Shown here piece after piece: positions 13,331-25,586 of a DNA stretch of 64,000 nucleotides. A model generated the notes under the pieces. The model made no database searches. It saw only the letters and a program-made list of their open reading frames with translations, and had not been told where the DNA came from. Position numbers and translations under genes: made by a program. Origin of the DNA: Theocolax elegans (taxonomy: Eukaryota; Arthropoda; Insecta; Hymenoptera; Cerocephalidae); contig CM047429.1 in the NCBI GenBank assembly GCA_026168455.1, positions 58,843,623 to 58,907,622 of the forward strand, given 5' to 3'. Every line of letters starts with the position of its first letter. Position 1 is the first letter of the stretch.

Positions 13331-14842
13331 GTATTAGCTCAAAGAGATCAAGTTTTTCCTTTTTTATTTACCTAACTAATTACGAGCATAAGCCAATTAC
13401 AATATAAAATACACCGATATTTTTTATTAATACACCCTGGTAAAACAGTTCAGCAAGTTTTAGATAGTCTGGACCCAGTGAAAAATGAACTAGATAGTCA
13501 GTCCAGTATAGTTAACCGACGAGTTATGTCGTAAGAATTTTTAGTATTCACTAGCTGTAATAACTGACGATCGACCAAAAATTAAGTAATATAATTTAAG
13601 TTTTGCACTTTTAAAATGATAAAAGTAGATATAAACAATTACAGGAATGATTATATGTAAGTTTGTATCAGTATATTACTTTAAGCCATCGAAATGAAAA
13701 AATGATTTAGCTGACATTTTTGTAGGTTACGTATACAAATTATACATTCAAGTCTTACCATACTTCATTAGTGACTGTACTTTGAAGTGGTCAATTGGTT
13801 TTAGCTATGATACGGGATTATGATATAGCTATGATAAGCAGTTTCACTGTTCAATTTTCTACCAGGTAGCTTGGAACAAATTAATTTAACGTATTTAGCC
13901 CACTATGAAAGCTTTAATTTGGTTAGCTTGAGGGAATGCCAAGCTACTCATTACGGGCAAATCGCTAGATTATCATCAAAGTGATTTGTCTACTAAAAGT
14001 ACTTATTTTACAAGAATAAATAGTTCGTATACGAATTTAAAAAAACCACGAAGACATTCCTCTCCGTTATGATACAATCTAAAATTGTGTAAATTTTTAA
14101 GGTGATTGGTGGAGTAGATTATAAAATTAATTATTTAAAATATGTGAAATATTCAGACACAATAAAACACAACACAAGAACAAAAATGTTAATTAATGTA
14201 TTATAATCACTTTGAAACTTTACTTTACAATCTTAGATAGCGTCATAACAAATAGCAGTATTTTCGTGAATTTCCTTAAATTCTAAAATCTCAGTTGGCA
14301 AATGTGTAGTAAATTACTATAAAAATTAAGTTATAAATCATAAAATTCAAAGATATTTTAATATATTCTATTCGTTACATAATGCATTTAATATTTTAAA
14401 ATTGATTCTATTTGTTTTTTATTCGCCAGTCCCATATCTAAATTATACGTCAACACGTGACATTATAAAAGTATATTCCCAAAAATTAGAATATATATAT
14501 TTATACATACATTTTCACAATATTAAATTTTATAAGTTTACCAAATTAATTTATTGGCACCAATATTTGCTTAATGCTTGCGATCATATAATTCTACCTC
14601 GCAATATATTAAGTTAAACTAAATTACAGCAAGTACACTAATTGAAATAACTAACATAATATTATATAAATTTATATATTACGTATTAATTGTACAGAGA
14701 TTAATTTAAAGATTTAAATAAAATTAATGTAATGTACTGTTATTGCATTAAATTTTTCAACTTTTTAATTAGTACACATTAAATAATATAATTTAGTAAT
14801 GTAACAGCTAAATGCAGCATTTATCGATCAATTTACGAATTG
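13331..14842. other. Intergenic DNA, nothing recognised
   Basis: AT-rich flank of the retrotransposon with no supportable gene or repeat. Confidence 0.5.
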
Positions 14843-14847
14843 TTAAA
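14843..14847. repeat. Target-site duplication (left)
   Basis: TTAAA directly precedes the 5' LTR and is repeated exactly after the 3' LTR at 22,326-22,330. A 5-bp duplication is characteristic of Ty1/copia integrases. Confidence 0.85.
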
Positions 14848-15081
14848 TGATGGAATTGCGATCGGCCCTTGTCTATTTCCCCCCACCACCTTAAGAAAAT
14901 AGAAGAGCGCGGTGTCCGTCGAAGGACTCACTCTCTGCTCGGCTGCCGATCCGTGCAGGTTACATTTGGTGACCCCGTGAACCGCTTTGTATTTTGCAGT
15001 TATATTGTTTTTTTATATTAAACTGGGTGAAGTGTAAGAGAAGTGTTGTTTTGATTGCTGCCACTACCTACTCCTCCATCA
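14848..15081 (+). repeat. 5' LTR (234 bp)
   Basis: Begins TGATGGAATTGC and ends CTCCTCCATCA. It appears identical to the LTR at 22,092-22,325 and should contain the promoter for the genomic RNA. I cannot place a TATA box or the R region with certainty. Confidence 0.96.
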
Positions 15082-15094
15082 GGTTATCGGCCCA
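15082..15094 (+). promoter_or_regulatory. Primer-binding site, initiator-Met tRNA type
   Basis: GGTTATCGGCCCA starts directly after the 5' LTR. Drosophila copia uses GGTTATGGGCCCA, complementary to the anticodon arm of initiator methionine tRNA (a half-tRNA primer). The match is 12 of 13, so the same priming mode is inferred. Confidence 0.75.
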
Positions 15095-15578
15095 CCACCG
15101 CTTCCTTGTGCGCGGGGACCTTGGAAAGGTTGTTTTCTTTTTTCTTGGTAAGAGACGGACGGTGCAAGGATGTCGGAACAAGGAGAGAAAGCGTCGAGCA
15201 GCATCACCAAGGGTAGGTGAAAATATTAATAAAAATAAAGTGAAAATAAAGTGAAAATCGATTTGAGAGCGACGCGGTGATTTTTGTTTTACTTATAACG
15301 ATATCGTTGTGCGATGCGACCCTGAAAAGACGCGGTATGTAAATTCACCGGCCGGTATTACTTTTAATAATTATTATTTGATTAGTGAACAGATTATTAA
15401 TCTACTATTAACGGGATGAGAAAAGTGTAATGAGAAAAATGTGTTGAGTGAACAGAAAAATGTTCATAGACGTGTTTGTCTTTTTATAAAAATTCGCGGA
15501 AGAAGACATTCGAAAGGTCAGAGCGCGGCATTTGTTTATACCGGGTATTGCATGCGGCGGGAACACGTGAGCGACGTA

Positions 15579-15794
15579 GCGAGTGCGAGAGAGAAGGAGA
15601 GCGAGAGTGCGAGTGAGAAGGGGAGCGCGAGTGCGAGAGAGAAGGAGAGCGAGAGTGCGAGTGAGAAGGGGAGCGCGAGTGCGAGAGAAAAGGAGAGCGA
15701 GAGTGCGAGTGAGAAGGGGAGCGCGAGTGCGACAGAGAAGGAGAGCGAGAGTGCGAGTGAGAAGGGGAGCGAGAGTGCGAGTGAGAGGGAGAGC
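15579..15794 (+). repeat. 48-bp minisatellite in retrotransposon leader
   Basis: Four full 48-bp units (15,579; 15,627; 15,675; 15,723) plus a partial unit. Each is built from two related 24-bp halves ending in GAGAGC and GGGAGC. The plus strand is almost pyrimidine-free. Because 48 is divisible by 3, all frames stay open, which explains the long frames here. Confidence 0.9.
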
Positions 15795-16491
15795 GCGAAG
15801 CGGGAGCGGCCGAACGAGCTCGGGAACACTCGAGAAGGAGAGAGAAGGGCGAGTACGGGAGAAGCGCGAGTTCGGGCGCGCGCGAAGTGGGAAAGAGAAC
15901 GGAGAGGCGTACGTATGTAGTAAGGAAACGAGCGAGACTAGGTGAGCGCGGAGCGGGGCGTTCTTTAGGCAAAGAAGCGCGAAGTAGGATAGACGTAAGG
16001 CTAGGTAGGCAGGATCTTGCGCGCAAAATTCATATCAGCTATTCTTTTTTTCTTTCTTTTCTCGTACCGCATGTGATACAAGACCGGTCCAACAAATGAC
16101 TAAGCGACTTTAAGAGAATATTAAATTAAAGTTAACATTAACAAAGTGATGCGCTTCTTAAAAATTGAGAATTGACACATGTAATTAATTGCAGATGAAC
16201 TAACTCTGCTACTGTTCTTACGAACACAGTATGAGTTATTAAAGTTTGAGAAGAGGTTTCCCGGGCAAAAGGTTGGTCTAGACCTTCTAGAGAACAAAAT
16301 AATTTTTACAACAGAATCCGGATTCACATGTACCTTAGGTACGTAATAATAATTATTAAAATGTTTTTAAAAGTTACATTCATCGGCACAGCTGGTCTGC
16401 TGATGTGCTGCAGGCGTCGTACGTTCTCGCAGTGCATTAGTGGGGATGTGGTTGATTGCACTTTGTGTTCAAGTGCTAGTTGGCTACATTC

Positions 16492-16536
16492 GCTGATGGT
16501 TTAACAGCTTTGTGTTCAAGAGGTTGAACCATCAGC
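16492..16536 (+). promoter_or_regulatory. 14-bp hairpin just upstream of gag start
   Basis: GCTGATGGTTTAAC (16,492-16,505) pairs with GTTGAACCATCAGC (16,523-16,536): 13 Watson-Crick pairs and one G-U, with a 17-nt loop. It ends 24 nt before the favoured ATG. A role in packaging, translation or splicing is possible but only inferred. Confidence 0.5.
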
Positions 16537-16560
16537 TGATTGCAATACATGTTTTCAGAT

Positions 16561-19500
16561 ATGGATCACCTATCGGGAGATCAGATTCGAGTGGTATCTG
16601 AGGCAATCAAGGCTAGGCGCGATAAAGGGGAAGTACTGACCATCCCGGTGAAAAACCAGCTAATTACTTATCCCTCTACCGAATTAGGCAATTTAGGAAA
16701 TTCTGAAACAATTAAGTGGGATTTGAATGATGCGATAGAGATGGGTATTACAAGCGATGAGTTAAACGATGACGCGTTTGAGGTCGACCTGAGAGACGTG
16801 GACGTGAAGGGTGAAGAGATGAGCAGAGATATTGAATGCGAAACGGACTCTGAGATAAGCGATAAACGAGATTCGATAATAAACGAGAAGCGAAATTTCA
16901 GAGAAGCGAATGTGTTGAATAAAAATGCGCCGTTGATTATTGCTGATGAAAAATGTAACATAAGCATGCGAATTGAAAACAAAACTAAATTGCCTAACAG
17001 TAAAAGAGATGATTTTTCAGATGAGATGGGAATTGTGATGGACCGAGTCACACAAGTTATTGAAGAAAAATTGCAACCTGTTGAAAATCTCATGAGCCGG
17101 GTAGACAGTGCAGTCAGGGACATACATGTTTTCTTTGATTCAATGACGGGACGTGATATATCCCAACAGAACCATCTGAGAGAGAATATTGATGAGATGC
17201 GTAACCTCAACGATGAGATGCGACGAATGTGTTCGGAGATGAAAGGATGCATTCGCGAAGGACGAGAGGTGTTGAGGGAAATGAAAGAGGTAAGAGATGA
17301 GTTTTATGATAATAATGAAAAAGATTTTGAAGAAATTGCACATAATTCGACGGAAAATTCGGGTTATGACGTTATATCGAAAGCGGATATAATAAAATTA
17401 ATTAGATCAGAAGTAGAGAAAGAAAATAATTCGGAAACTAAAACTTTCAACAAACCAAATGACATGAGTGAGTTTAAAGACGCGATTAAATTACTAAATG
17501 TGAAAGATTCAAGTACAAAGAGAGATTATAAATTATCGGTACAAATGAAATACGAACTATTTATTGATTACTTTACTTCGGAATTAATTGCCTTGGATTT
17601 ACTGTATATTATTGATGAAGACTCTGAAAAACGAGACGCGACGGATAGAGAAATGTTAACGCGAGATCAGTTCAAAGTCAGAGATATTTTAATAAATCAT
17701 ATTGATCAAAATTATCATGCCAAAGTAATTGATATTAAAGACCCGAAAGAGATGCTGGAAAAAATTAAGGAAATTAAGAGATATGAATGTAGTTTATCGT
17801 CTGTTAACTTGAGGAAACAGTTGTATTCTTTGGTGTTCAATCGTAATGGGAGAGTGTCAGTTTTCGTGGACAAATTTGACGAGATAATAAGAACACATAA
17901 TAATATTACTCATGCTCAGCCGTTTGCTGAATCTGAGATCCGTGATGCATTTTATAATGCAATAGTAAGAGAAGTGCCACAGATTCACGAACTTAATTTT
18001 GTGAACAAAAACGCGACGGGTAAGGATCTAGACTATAATCAATTAAAAACTTTTCTTTTACAGCATGAAGCGATGAGAAAGGGAAGTGGAAATGCAACAG
18101 CAAGTACCAGTGTGGAGCCTAGAGCAGCTCTGGCTACCACACAAATGGAAGGGATGCGCTGCTATGAGTGCCATGCAAACGGGCACATCAGCCGAGATTG
18201 TCCCAGGAAAAATTCGGGGGAAAAACTATGCTACAATTGTAGACAATTTACACGGGACCACAAGGCTGAGAACTGCCCGAATCCTAGCACGAGAGATGTG
18301 AGTAACGAGAGACGTGGAAGAGGACGTGGTTTTATAAGGTATGCGAGATTTAATAAAGATAATAGAACTTTTGGTTACAAAAGACATTTTGGAAGTGATG
18401 GGAGAAATGTTAGAGATGCGAAAAGACAAAAACTTATAATAAATCGGGGAAAATTCAATTCATATAAACCTAAAGGTAGAGGGGCAAGTAATTTGCTAAA
18501 TTCGTCCAGAGGCAAGGAACCAAAAGCAGGTAAAATTTTAAATACTTTAACTGATGAAACAAATATTACGAATGTGAGATATGAACCCAGTAGTCGGAAA
18601 CTTTTAGCAAAATTCTTAGTTGACTCGGGAGCAACGGAGCATCTCACCAACTCTAGGCTAATTTTTACGAGATTTGATAATAAAGAAAACCTTATAAGAT
18701 GCGCAAATAAAAATCCAGAGGCGAGCTTAAAATCGGAGGGAGCGGGATGCGTAGGTATTAAAACGGGAGATAATAGAATTTTAACTTTAAATAATGTAAT
18801 TTGCGCGGAATCACTATCGGAAAATTTGCTATCCTTAAGAAAATTTGTAGACAAGGGACTAGGTATTTATTTGGATAACAAGAGAGTAGATATATTTGAT
18901 CCTATTTCGAATAAAACCTTTCTAACTGGAATATACGAGAAACCATACTGGTTGATTGAAGTAGAAATAGAAAAGCGAAGCGATACTTTAAAATCTAGTT
19001 CTGAAAAATTCAATTGCACACCAATTGCCTACCTTCTGACCCGAAGTAAAATTAAACAGACTTCTGATGTAAAATTAAATGAAATCCATGAAATCGAATC
19101 CCAGTCAGAAATTAAGAATGAAAGTGACGTGTTGAAAGTCGGTCCAAACTTTGAAACAACAGTGACAGATAGAAAATTGCATAACCCTAACGAAATAACT
19201 GTAAACACTGATGAAAAAATGAGATGTGAAAAGGAAATTAATTGCGACACAGATTTACCTGCCCAATCAAATAAGTCAATGTTATGGCATGTGAGAATGG
19301 GTCATGCCTCTTTAAATTATCTAAGAAACCTGCAGAAGAGATTTCCTGATTTTAAGGAATTGAGTGATGTAAAATTTGACAATTCCGTGCTTGAATGCGA
19401 AGTGTGTAAAATGACTAAAATGAACAGACTACCTTTCAATGAGACGAGGATGAGAGCATCTGCTCCATTACAAATAATACATTCGGACATAATGGGCCCG

Positions 19501-20280
19501 ATAAGTCCGAAATCACACCCAAAGGGATATCGTTTTATTTCTGTATTTGTCGATGATTATTCCCGATTGGCTCAGGCATATCCTATGAAATTTAAAAATG
19601 ATACAGGATCGTGTCTTGATCACTTTGTTAAAACTTCTAGAAATTTACTTGGACGAGACGCGAAAGTCTGTTACTTAAGATCAGATCAGGGCACAGAGTT
19701 TACGGGAGGCGATACAGTTAAAGTACTGGAAAAACTCGGAGCTGAACTACAGTTAGCATGCCCTGATACTCCTCAGCACAATGGAGTGGCTGAGAGATTC
19801 AATCAGACTATTCAGAAGAAAGTAAGAGCGCTGATGTTTGATTCCAAATTTCCAGAAAATATGTGGGACTTGGCTTTGAGTGCTGCTGTTTATGCTTACA
19901 ATAGAACTCCACACAAGTCAAATGAAATGGTTTCTCCTTTGGAAAAATTTAACCCAAATTATACCGTGAATTTAAAACAATTTAGGCGTTTCGGTTGCAT
20001 GGCTTATGTGAAGATTCAGAGAAAAATAGGTCCTAAGTTCAGACAGATTGCAATCACAAGTTTTCTTGTTGGGTACAAAGCCACCGGTTATGTCTTGTTC
20101 AAACCAGATGAGAATAGATTTTATGAAAGTCGTGATGTGAGATTCAATGAAAAAATTGTTTTTGGTGACAGATTCACAAAGAATCAAATACAAGACTGGG
20201 ATAATAGTTTTGAAAAGGTAAACAACGAGAAGTGGTTCTTGAATTATGAAAAGATGTGTCAAGGGAATCTGAGGAAATAA
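16561..20280 (+). CDS. Copia-type gag-protease-integrase polyprotein
   Basis: This frame of 1,239 codons encodes the structural protein, protease and integrase of the retrotransposon. Numbering from the ATG at 16,561, the N-terminal gag region (about 1-530) is charged. Two zinc knuckles follow: C534-C537-H542-C547 (canonical CX2CX4HX4C) and C557-C560-H567-C572 (longer second spacing). The aspartic protease has D688-S-G-A. The pre-integrase HHCC zinc site is H910, H915, C946, C949. The integrase catalytic triad is D976, D1042, E1078, which fits the DD35E spacing. I chose 16,561 because it has G at -3 and +4; an in-frame ATG at 16,549 has poorer context. The frame stops at 20,278 after integrase. 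Most insect copia elements continue into reverse transcriptase in the same frame, so this stop is atypical: a mutation, a sequencing error or a recoding site. Confidence 0.95.
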   Translation: MDHLSGDQIRVVSEAIKARRDKGEVLTIPVKNQLITYPSTELGNLGNSETIKWDLNDAIEMGITSDELNDDAFEVDLRDVDVKGEEMSRDIECETDSEISDKRDSIINEKRNFREANVLNKNAPLIIADEKCNISMRIENKTKLPNSKRDDFSDEMGIVMDRVTQVIEEKLQPVENLMSRVDSAVRDIHVFFDSMTGRDISQQNHLRENIDEMRNLNDEMRRMCSEMKGCIREGREVLREMKEVRDEFYDNNEKDFEEIAHNSTENSGYDVISKADIIKLIRSEVEKENNSETKTFNKPNDMSEFKDAIKLLNVKDSSTKRDYKLSVQMKYELFIDYFTSELIALDLLYIIDEDSEKRDATDREMLTRDQFKVRDILINHIDQNYHAKVIDIKDPKEMLEKIKEIKRYECSLSSVNLRKQLYSLVFNRNGRVSVFVDKFDEIIRTHNNITHAQPFAESEIRDAFYNAIVREVPQIHELNFVNKNATGKDLDYNQLKTFLLQHEAMRKGSGNATASTSVEPRAALATTQMEGMRCYECHANGHISRDCPRKNSGEKLCYNCRQFTRDHKAENCPNPSTRDVSNERRGRGRGFIRYARFNKDNRTFGYKRHFGSDGRNVRDAKRQKLIINRGKFNSYKPKGRGASNLLNSSRGKEPKAGKILNTLTDETNITNVRYEPSSRKLLAKFLVDSGATEHLTNSRLIFTRFDNKENLIRCANKNPEASLKSEGAGCVGIKTGDNRILTLNNVICAESLSENLLSLRKFVDKGLGIYLDNKRVDIFDPISNKTFLTGIYEKPYWLIEVEIEKRSDTLKSSSEKFNCTPIAYLLTRSKIKQTSDVKLNEIHEIESQSEIKNESDVLKVGPNFETTVTDRKLHNPNEITVNTDEKMRCEKEINCDTDLPAQSNKSMLWHVRMGHASLNYLRNLQKRFPDFKELSDVKFDNSVLECEVCKMTKMNRLPFNETRMRASAPLQIIHSDIMGPISPKSHPKGYRFISVFVDDYSRLAQAYPMKFKNDTGSCLDHFVKTSRNLLGRDAKVCYLRSDQGTEFTGGDTVKVLEKLGAELQLACPDTPQHNGVAERFNQTIQKKVRALMFDSKFPENMWDLALSAAVYAYNRTPHKSNEMVSPLEKFNPNYTVNLKQFRRFGCMAYVKIQRKIGPKFRQIAITSFLVGYKATGYVLFKPDENRFYESRDVRFNEKIVFGDRFTKNQIQDWDNSFEKVNNEKWFLNYEKMCQGNLRK

Positions 20281-22004
20281 TAAGAAAGGAGGGAGTAGAA
20301 AAGAAAAAGAGAGGTCGCCCGAGAAAATTGCAAGCGAAAGAAAGCGAAACAGAAAAGGAACAAATATTAAGTGATCCGAAATATCATGCACTGCTAGCAA
20401 AAATTAACTGTGACCCACAGTCGTATAGAGAGGCGATGAGTTCAAACGACAAAGAAAATTGGTTGTCTGCAATTCAGAGTGAATTAGACTCAATGAACAA
20501 AAATGAAGTATGGGAACTGGTAGAACGATCTGAAATTATGAGAGGCGAAATTAAACCAAATATAATTGATTCTAGGTGGGTCTTGAAGAAAAAGATGGAA
20601 AAGGAAGGGACGTGTAGATATAAAGCGAGACTTGTTATAAGAGGCTTCAAGGATAGAAACGAATATGATTTGGTTGAAACATACGCACCTGTTTCGAGGT
20701 TAACCTTGATAAGATCGGTTCTAGCTATAATTAATAAATATGATTTGGACGTATATCAAATGGACGTGAAAACCGCTTTCTTGAACGGAACTATAAGCGA
20801 AGAGATATACATGGAATTGCCAGATGGCATGAATGTGACGAGCAAAGAGAAGCGAGAGAAGGTCTGTAAATTGAAGAAAGCGCTGTATGGTTTAAAAATC
20901 AGTCCGAAACGTTGGAATGAAAGGTTTACGGAAGCTGCTAATAAAATAGGTCTAGTCACTCATGATAGCGAACCATGTTTATTTACTTGGCGAGAGGGGA
21001 ATAAATTCTTGTTTTTGGTTTTATATGTTGATGATATGTTAATTGCTAGCAACGATAAAGTCCGACTAAGCGAGGTGAAAACTAAATTAAAATCAGAATT
21101 TGAAATGACTGATCTGGGAGAACCGAAATGCTTTCTGGGAATTAAGATTATACGGGATAGAGTAAATAAAACGTTGACATTGTCACAAGAAAACTATATA
21201 TTAAAATTGTTACAGAGATTTGGGTTTGGTGAGATGCATCCGCAAAGGACTCCGATGATTACAAACCAGGTAGCAAATCGTAAGAGACGCGATCGCGAAG
21301 AGAATGAGACAGAATCGGAATACAAAAGTGACGAACTCAAACTGAATGTTCCCTATAGAGAAGCCGTGGGTTCATTATTATATCTGGCAAATGTGACGCG
21401 TCCTGATATCACTTATGCAGTGAATATTGTCAGTAGGCATCAAATAAATCCGAATGAGGACGATTGGGAAATGATAAAAAGGATTTTTAGATATTTAAAG
21501 GGAAGTGCGTCCTTGGGTCTGAAATATACTGGCAATACTGATGATATACAAACCTATTCTGATGCAAGTTTTGCCGATTGTAAAAATAGTTTGACAACTA
21601 GTGGTTTTGTAATTAAATTATTTGGAGATGCGGTATCTTGGAAGACGCACAAGCAATCATATGTCGCACTATCTACCTGTCAAGCTGAGTATGTGGCAAT
21701 GAGCGAGGCGTGTCAATATAAAATTTCGTTGTTAAATTCTCTAAAATTGATTCTAATTGATGACTTTAAACCTATGATTTTATGGTGCGACAATAAGGCT
21801 GCTGGTGCAGCCACCCAAATGACAGGTAGCAATAAGTTACGACATATGATTGAAATTAAAGAACATTATGTAAGAGAATGTGTTAAAATGGGTTTTGTTA
21901 AAGTGATGTGGGTTAAGTCTAAAGAACAACTTGCTGATATATTTACGAAGCCGTTGGCTTTTGATTTACATAATAAACTAACCTCCAAGATAATGAATGG
22001 ATAA
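20250..22004 (+). CDS. Copia-type reverse transcriptase-RNase H, -1 frame
   Basis: This frame overlaps the end of the gag-integrase frame by about 28 nt and is offset by -1. It opens after a stop at 20,247-20,249 and has no good start codon of its own near its beginning, so it is probably a continuation of pol. The RT fingers and palm include [11 protein letters not shown] (catalytic Asp codon at 20,763) and the YVDD active-site box (21,024-21,035). RNase H carries acidic residues at codons 21,561 (YSDASF), 21,687 (CQAEY) and 21,789 (WCDNKAA). The C terminus has ADIFTKPL, a typical copia RNase H ending. All catalytic residues are intact. It copies genomic RNA to cDNA in virus-like particles. 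How it is expressed, by -1 frameshifting or not at all in this copy, is unresolved. Confidence 0.94.
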   Translation, partial: KDVSRESEEIIRKEGVEKKKRGRPRKLQAKESETEKEQILSDPKYHALLAKINCDPQSYREAMSSNDKENWLSAIQSELDSMNKNEVWELVERSEIMRGEIKPNIIDSRWVLKKKMEKEGTCRYKARLVIRGFKDRNEYDLVETYAPVSRLTLIRSVLAIINKYDLDVYQMDVKTAFLNGTISEEIYMELPDGMNVTSKEKREKVCKLKKALYGLKISPKRWNERFTEAANKIGLVTHDSEPCLFTWREGNKFLFLVLYVDDMLIASNDKVRLSEVKTKLKSEFEMTDLGEPKCFLGIKIIRDRVNKTLTLSQENYILKLLQRFGFGEMHPQRTPMITNQVANRKRRDREENETESEYKSDELKLNVPYREAVGSLLYLANVTRPDITYAVNIVSRHQINPNEDDWEMIKRIFRYLKGSASLGLKYTGNTDDIQTYSDASFADCKNSLTTSGFVIKLFGDAVSWKTHKQSYVALSTCQAEYVAMSEACQYKISLLNSLKLILIDDFKPMILWCDNKAAGAATQMTGSNKLRHMIEIKEHYVRECVKMGFVKVMWVKSKEQLADIFTKPLAFDLHNKLTSKIMNG

Positions 22005-22082
22005 AGAGATGCGTATATATTGTACTTGATATGTGTGATTTGTGTTTATTTCAGGAAACAGTAAGTGATTCCAGGTCCGATC

Positions 22083-22091
22083 GGGAGGGAG
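22083..22091 (+). promoter_or_regulatory. Polypurine tract
   Basis: GGGAGGGAG directly abuts the 3' LTR, where plus-strand DNA synthesis is primed in LTR retrotransposons. Confidence 0.75.
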
Positions 22092-22325
22092 TGATGGAAT
22101 TGCGATCGGCCCTTGTCTATTTCCCCCCACCACCTTAAGAAAATAGAAGAGCGCGGTGTCCGTCGAAGGACTCACTCTCTGCTCGGCTGCCGATCCGTGC
22201 AGGTTACATTTGGTGACCCCGTGAACCGCTTTGTATTTTGCAGTTATATTGTTTTTTTATATTAAACTGGGTGAAGTGTAAGAGAAGTGTTGTTTTGATT
22301 GCTGCCACTACCTACTCCTCCATCA
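22092..22325 (+). repeat. 3' LTR (234 bp)
   Basis: Appears identical to the 5' LTR and is followed directly by the TTAAA target duplication. Confidence 0.96.
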
Positions 22326-22330
22326 TTAAA
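22326..22330. repeat. Target-site duplication (right)
   Basis: TTAAA, matching 14,843-14,847. Confidence 0.85.
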
Positions 22331-25300
22331 TATTTAAATAATTAAATAATACCTCTTGGTGGACGGTAACTAATGAATTCTAACATACATTATAGGTATA
22401 TGCAACTTAATTATTAAATTAATATAATATGTATTCAAATATTAGGCTTCATCAAAACTTCGAACACTATGTATTAATAATTTAATTTACGATGAATTAA
22501 ACGTTAATTATACAAATATATGTTTAACATTAGGATTATCTTAATGTGTTATAAATAAAATCCTCTACTTTAAATAAATAACTATTTTCTATAAATAATT
22601 ATATTTGTAAATCAATTATAACTCTGCATACAAACATTTAAAGACATTATGAATATTTGAAATTGTCAACGCTTGCGTAAAATGCGCGTACGTTTACGTA
22701 TACATTCGTAGTTTGTAAAACAAGCAAAAGGTTAATAAAAAGCAATAAACTGTGTAAACGCGGGTACGAAGATGGATGTTTGTACATTCGAGCTTTTATA
22801 AGAATCGATGCACTGGTTTACTCAGGTATGTAAACGCGTGTACCAAAGAAATCTAAATACAGTGTGTATAGAGAGATCAGCAACGTATAAATGCAAAAAT
22901 TCGGTGTATGTATGTAGCGTACAATTGGCAATTTAACAAGTAAACCATTAATCTCGTGTCGTTGGTTACACATGTCCTTTCGTGTCACAAGATTAAATCA
23001 AATTCAATTCACCAGGTTCGAGTGTCGATTATGCGAAGAGGTCAATATGGCTGGGTACACCTTATGCACGACTATCTATATATGTATATAGTAGGCGCCA
23101 GGGGAGAAAAACGATCTCAACAACGACTTTGCGCTTAACGAGATCCGGTGATCCCCTGACTCTGTGGCAATGAGGAAAGGAAACTTTCGCAGCCGCAGAG
23201 GCACAGCTTTTTTCCTACTTGACACTTCCTCCTTTTTTTTCGCGCGTATGCGCGCGTTCTTACTCTAACTTACTTCTTTCTAATTCCATTCTTTTTTTTT
23301 GCGTTTTTTTTTTCTTTTCTCTTTCTTCTTCATCTTAAAAGTGGTAGCTGAAGTCGTAAACGCGAAATTTTCTTTCAACTTTTGTAAACTTAAATTTGCG
23401 GATATTCGTAATTAGCGTTTCGAACATTTTCGCTTGTTTGTGTATATGCGTGTTGAAAATAAAGTTCTTTTTTTTTCTTACTTTTAACAAGTTACCGTTT
23501 TCTTGGTGACTGTATTAAAAAAAAGAAATACGTGCATAGGTTCTTTTAAAAATTTTATATTTCACTTATTTGTTTTCTACATACAATATAAACATATTAA
23601 AATTTAAAACCGAATATTAGGTAATACTATTGTATTAAATATTAAATATTGGATTTTAAATTACCTATTAAGGAGATTAAGACTAAAGAAATTGGAATTA
23701 TTTACCTATTTATTTTTTAATTAACAAAGGGATTTTATCATCAAACGATCGAGATTTTCGTACAGCCACAAGGATCAAGTTTTCACCTAATCATTACAGA
23801 CGCAAAGTGGTTATTAATTTTTAATTCATTTAAAATTAATTATTTTACAAAAATCTCTCTGTCAGCTTCTTCTATATTATTCGAATCTCACGTATGAATT
23901 TTTCCAGATTTCTAGTTCGATGATTGCAAAAAACTTTTGAATGTTTATTAGTAGATCCCTGTAATTTGGCTATCATTAAGACTTAATATTAATACCAATT
24001 AATACATGTATAGCATTGTAAATAATAATATGTAAATGTATCTATAAAGTATCATGGTTCGTAAGTGAAATATGTGAATTAGAATTCATTTGTTTGACAG
24101 AAATGGTATGAAAGATTCATAAATGACAATATTTTCATCTGTCCAATCCTGACAGAATCCACTGAATTTAAGAAGTAAACTAAGTTTATGAAGGAATCGT
24201 TGTACTAAGCACCATCTCGATGAATTTCTTTGTGGTCGTAAAATTGAAAATTTAATTAATTGAAGGTAGTGACTTTGTTCCTTATTCGATTATACCAAAG
24301 AAGTTTTAATTCAATTATCTGTCAGTTCCGTGAGCTTTCCATTTCAACTCTAACAAGCTTAATGATTGCCATTTTCAAAATTAATGTGTAGATTTTACAA
24401 AAATCACGGTAAATTGAGTTTACATTAAAGTATGTACGTTAAGCAATTGACAGTATCTATACTGGACTATGCATTATTAAGTGTCAATGTAGTTATACAT
24501 GCTATGTTGTGATTTTATTGTTATTAATATCAAATAAGAAAATTAACAAATTCTTAATATCTTATACATTTTAAAACAAGTCGAACATGTGTCTAAATAT
24601 CATTGTGAGTATACAATTTATCTTATTTTTTATAAAGTATTATTGTATACTTAATACATTATATACCAATAATTATTCACTACACGGTTAATATTAATTA
24701 CTTATACAAACATATAAATATTTATAAAAATATTTATTATAACAGCATCTCATTAAGAACTTAAAACTCTTTTAATTATCAAAATAAATATTACTTTCAA
24801 CAATCAAGTAAATGTTTGCGACAAATATGTATTTTTCGTACATAAGAAATTTTTCTCTTATGGGCGTTATACATAGTGTATAGTTAAGGTATTTATTTGT
24901 CGCAAATATTCACTTTTCTCACTGTATACTTATTTACTTTGTCCATAATAAATGTTATTTTCATAATATATTGCTCGGTATACAAACAAATTGTTACAAT
25001 ATTCAGCAGATGGCGAACTCAGAAAATGATCATTTTTAATGGGTGGGGTCCGATTTGTCGAAATTTCGTTCAAAATATGTGCGATATTTCAAATTTTAAA
25101 AATTAGTATAGTTTTTTTGTTATTACGAACCAAGGAAATAGAATGATCATTATTTCTAAACTAATAAAATCGTCAGTTATTTTGTATTATGTGCAATATT
25201 TCGAATTCCAAGTAGTAGATAAAAAATTTTCTACTTTAATGACAGTTATCAAGGTGTTAATAGACAAATATTATATAAAAATTATTTGTCTACACGTTAA

Positions 25301-25586
25301 AGTTCGAATATTCGGAACAAATATGTAAAAACTGAAGAATGCATATATTGTTTTTTAAATAATAATCTTTCTATTTCTCTTGGTTCTAAGTAATAAACAT
25401 GCATTCTAATTTTTGAGATTCGAAACAATGCACACATTTTGAATGAACCTTCGACAAATCTGACCCCTCCATTTTTAATATTTTTTTTTATTAACAAAAG
25501 AATATATTTTTGAAAAAATTCTAAACGCCATGCTCTTAGGTATGTTTTGAACAGTATACTCAAATTTTCTTAGTTTTTTAGATTTG
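22331..25586. other. Intergenic DNA
   Basis: AT-rich with no supportable gene. A GC-richer patch at 23,090-23,260 includes CGCGCGTATGCGCGCG. A poly-pyrimidine stretch follows (23,280-23,335). Confidence 0.5.

Larger units (their letters stand above)
15095..16560 (+). other. Retrotransposon leader (5' untranslated region)
   Basis: About 1.47 kb between the primer site and the likely gag start. It contains a purine-rich 48-bp minisatellite, a direct repeat of CTTTGTGTTCAAG (16,461 and 16,509) and a strong hairpin just before gag. A 159-codon frame across the minisatellite (15,441-15,920) and its antisense counterpart consist mainly of the repeat translation and are not taken as genes. The sequence GTTTTCAG at 16,551-16,558 resembles a splice acceptor, so splicing of the leader is possible. 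Confidence 0.7.
14848..22325 (+). mobile_element. Full-length Ty1/copia LTR retrotransposon
   Basis: This is a 7,478-bp element with LTRs of 234 bp at both ends (TG...CA termini), a TTAAA target duplication, a primer-binding site, a polypurine tract and the copia domain order: gag, protease, integrase, reverse transcriptase, RNase H. I read no difference between the two LTRs, so insertion was recent on an evolutionary scale. All catalytic motifs are present, but pol is broken between integrase and reverse transcriptase into two frames offset by -1. The element is longer than Drosophila copia (about 5 kb), mainly because of a 1.5-kb leader and a long gag. Confidence 0.97.

Noticed and set aside
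15441..16026. Long Ser/Glu/Arg-rich frames on both strands over the copia leader
   Set aside because: They are translations of a 48-bp minisatellite, whose length keeps every frame open.
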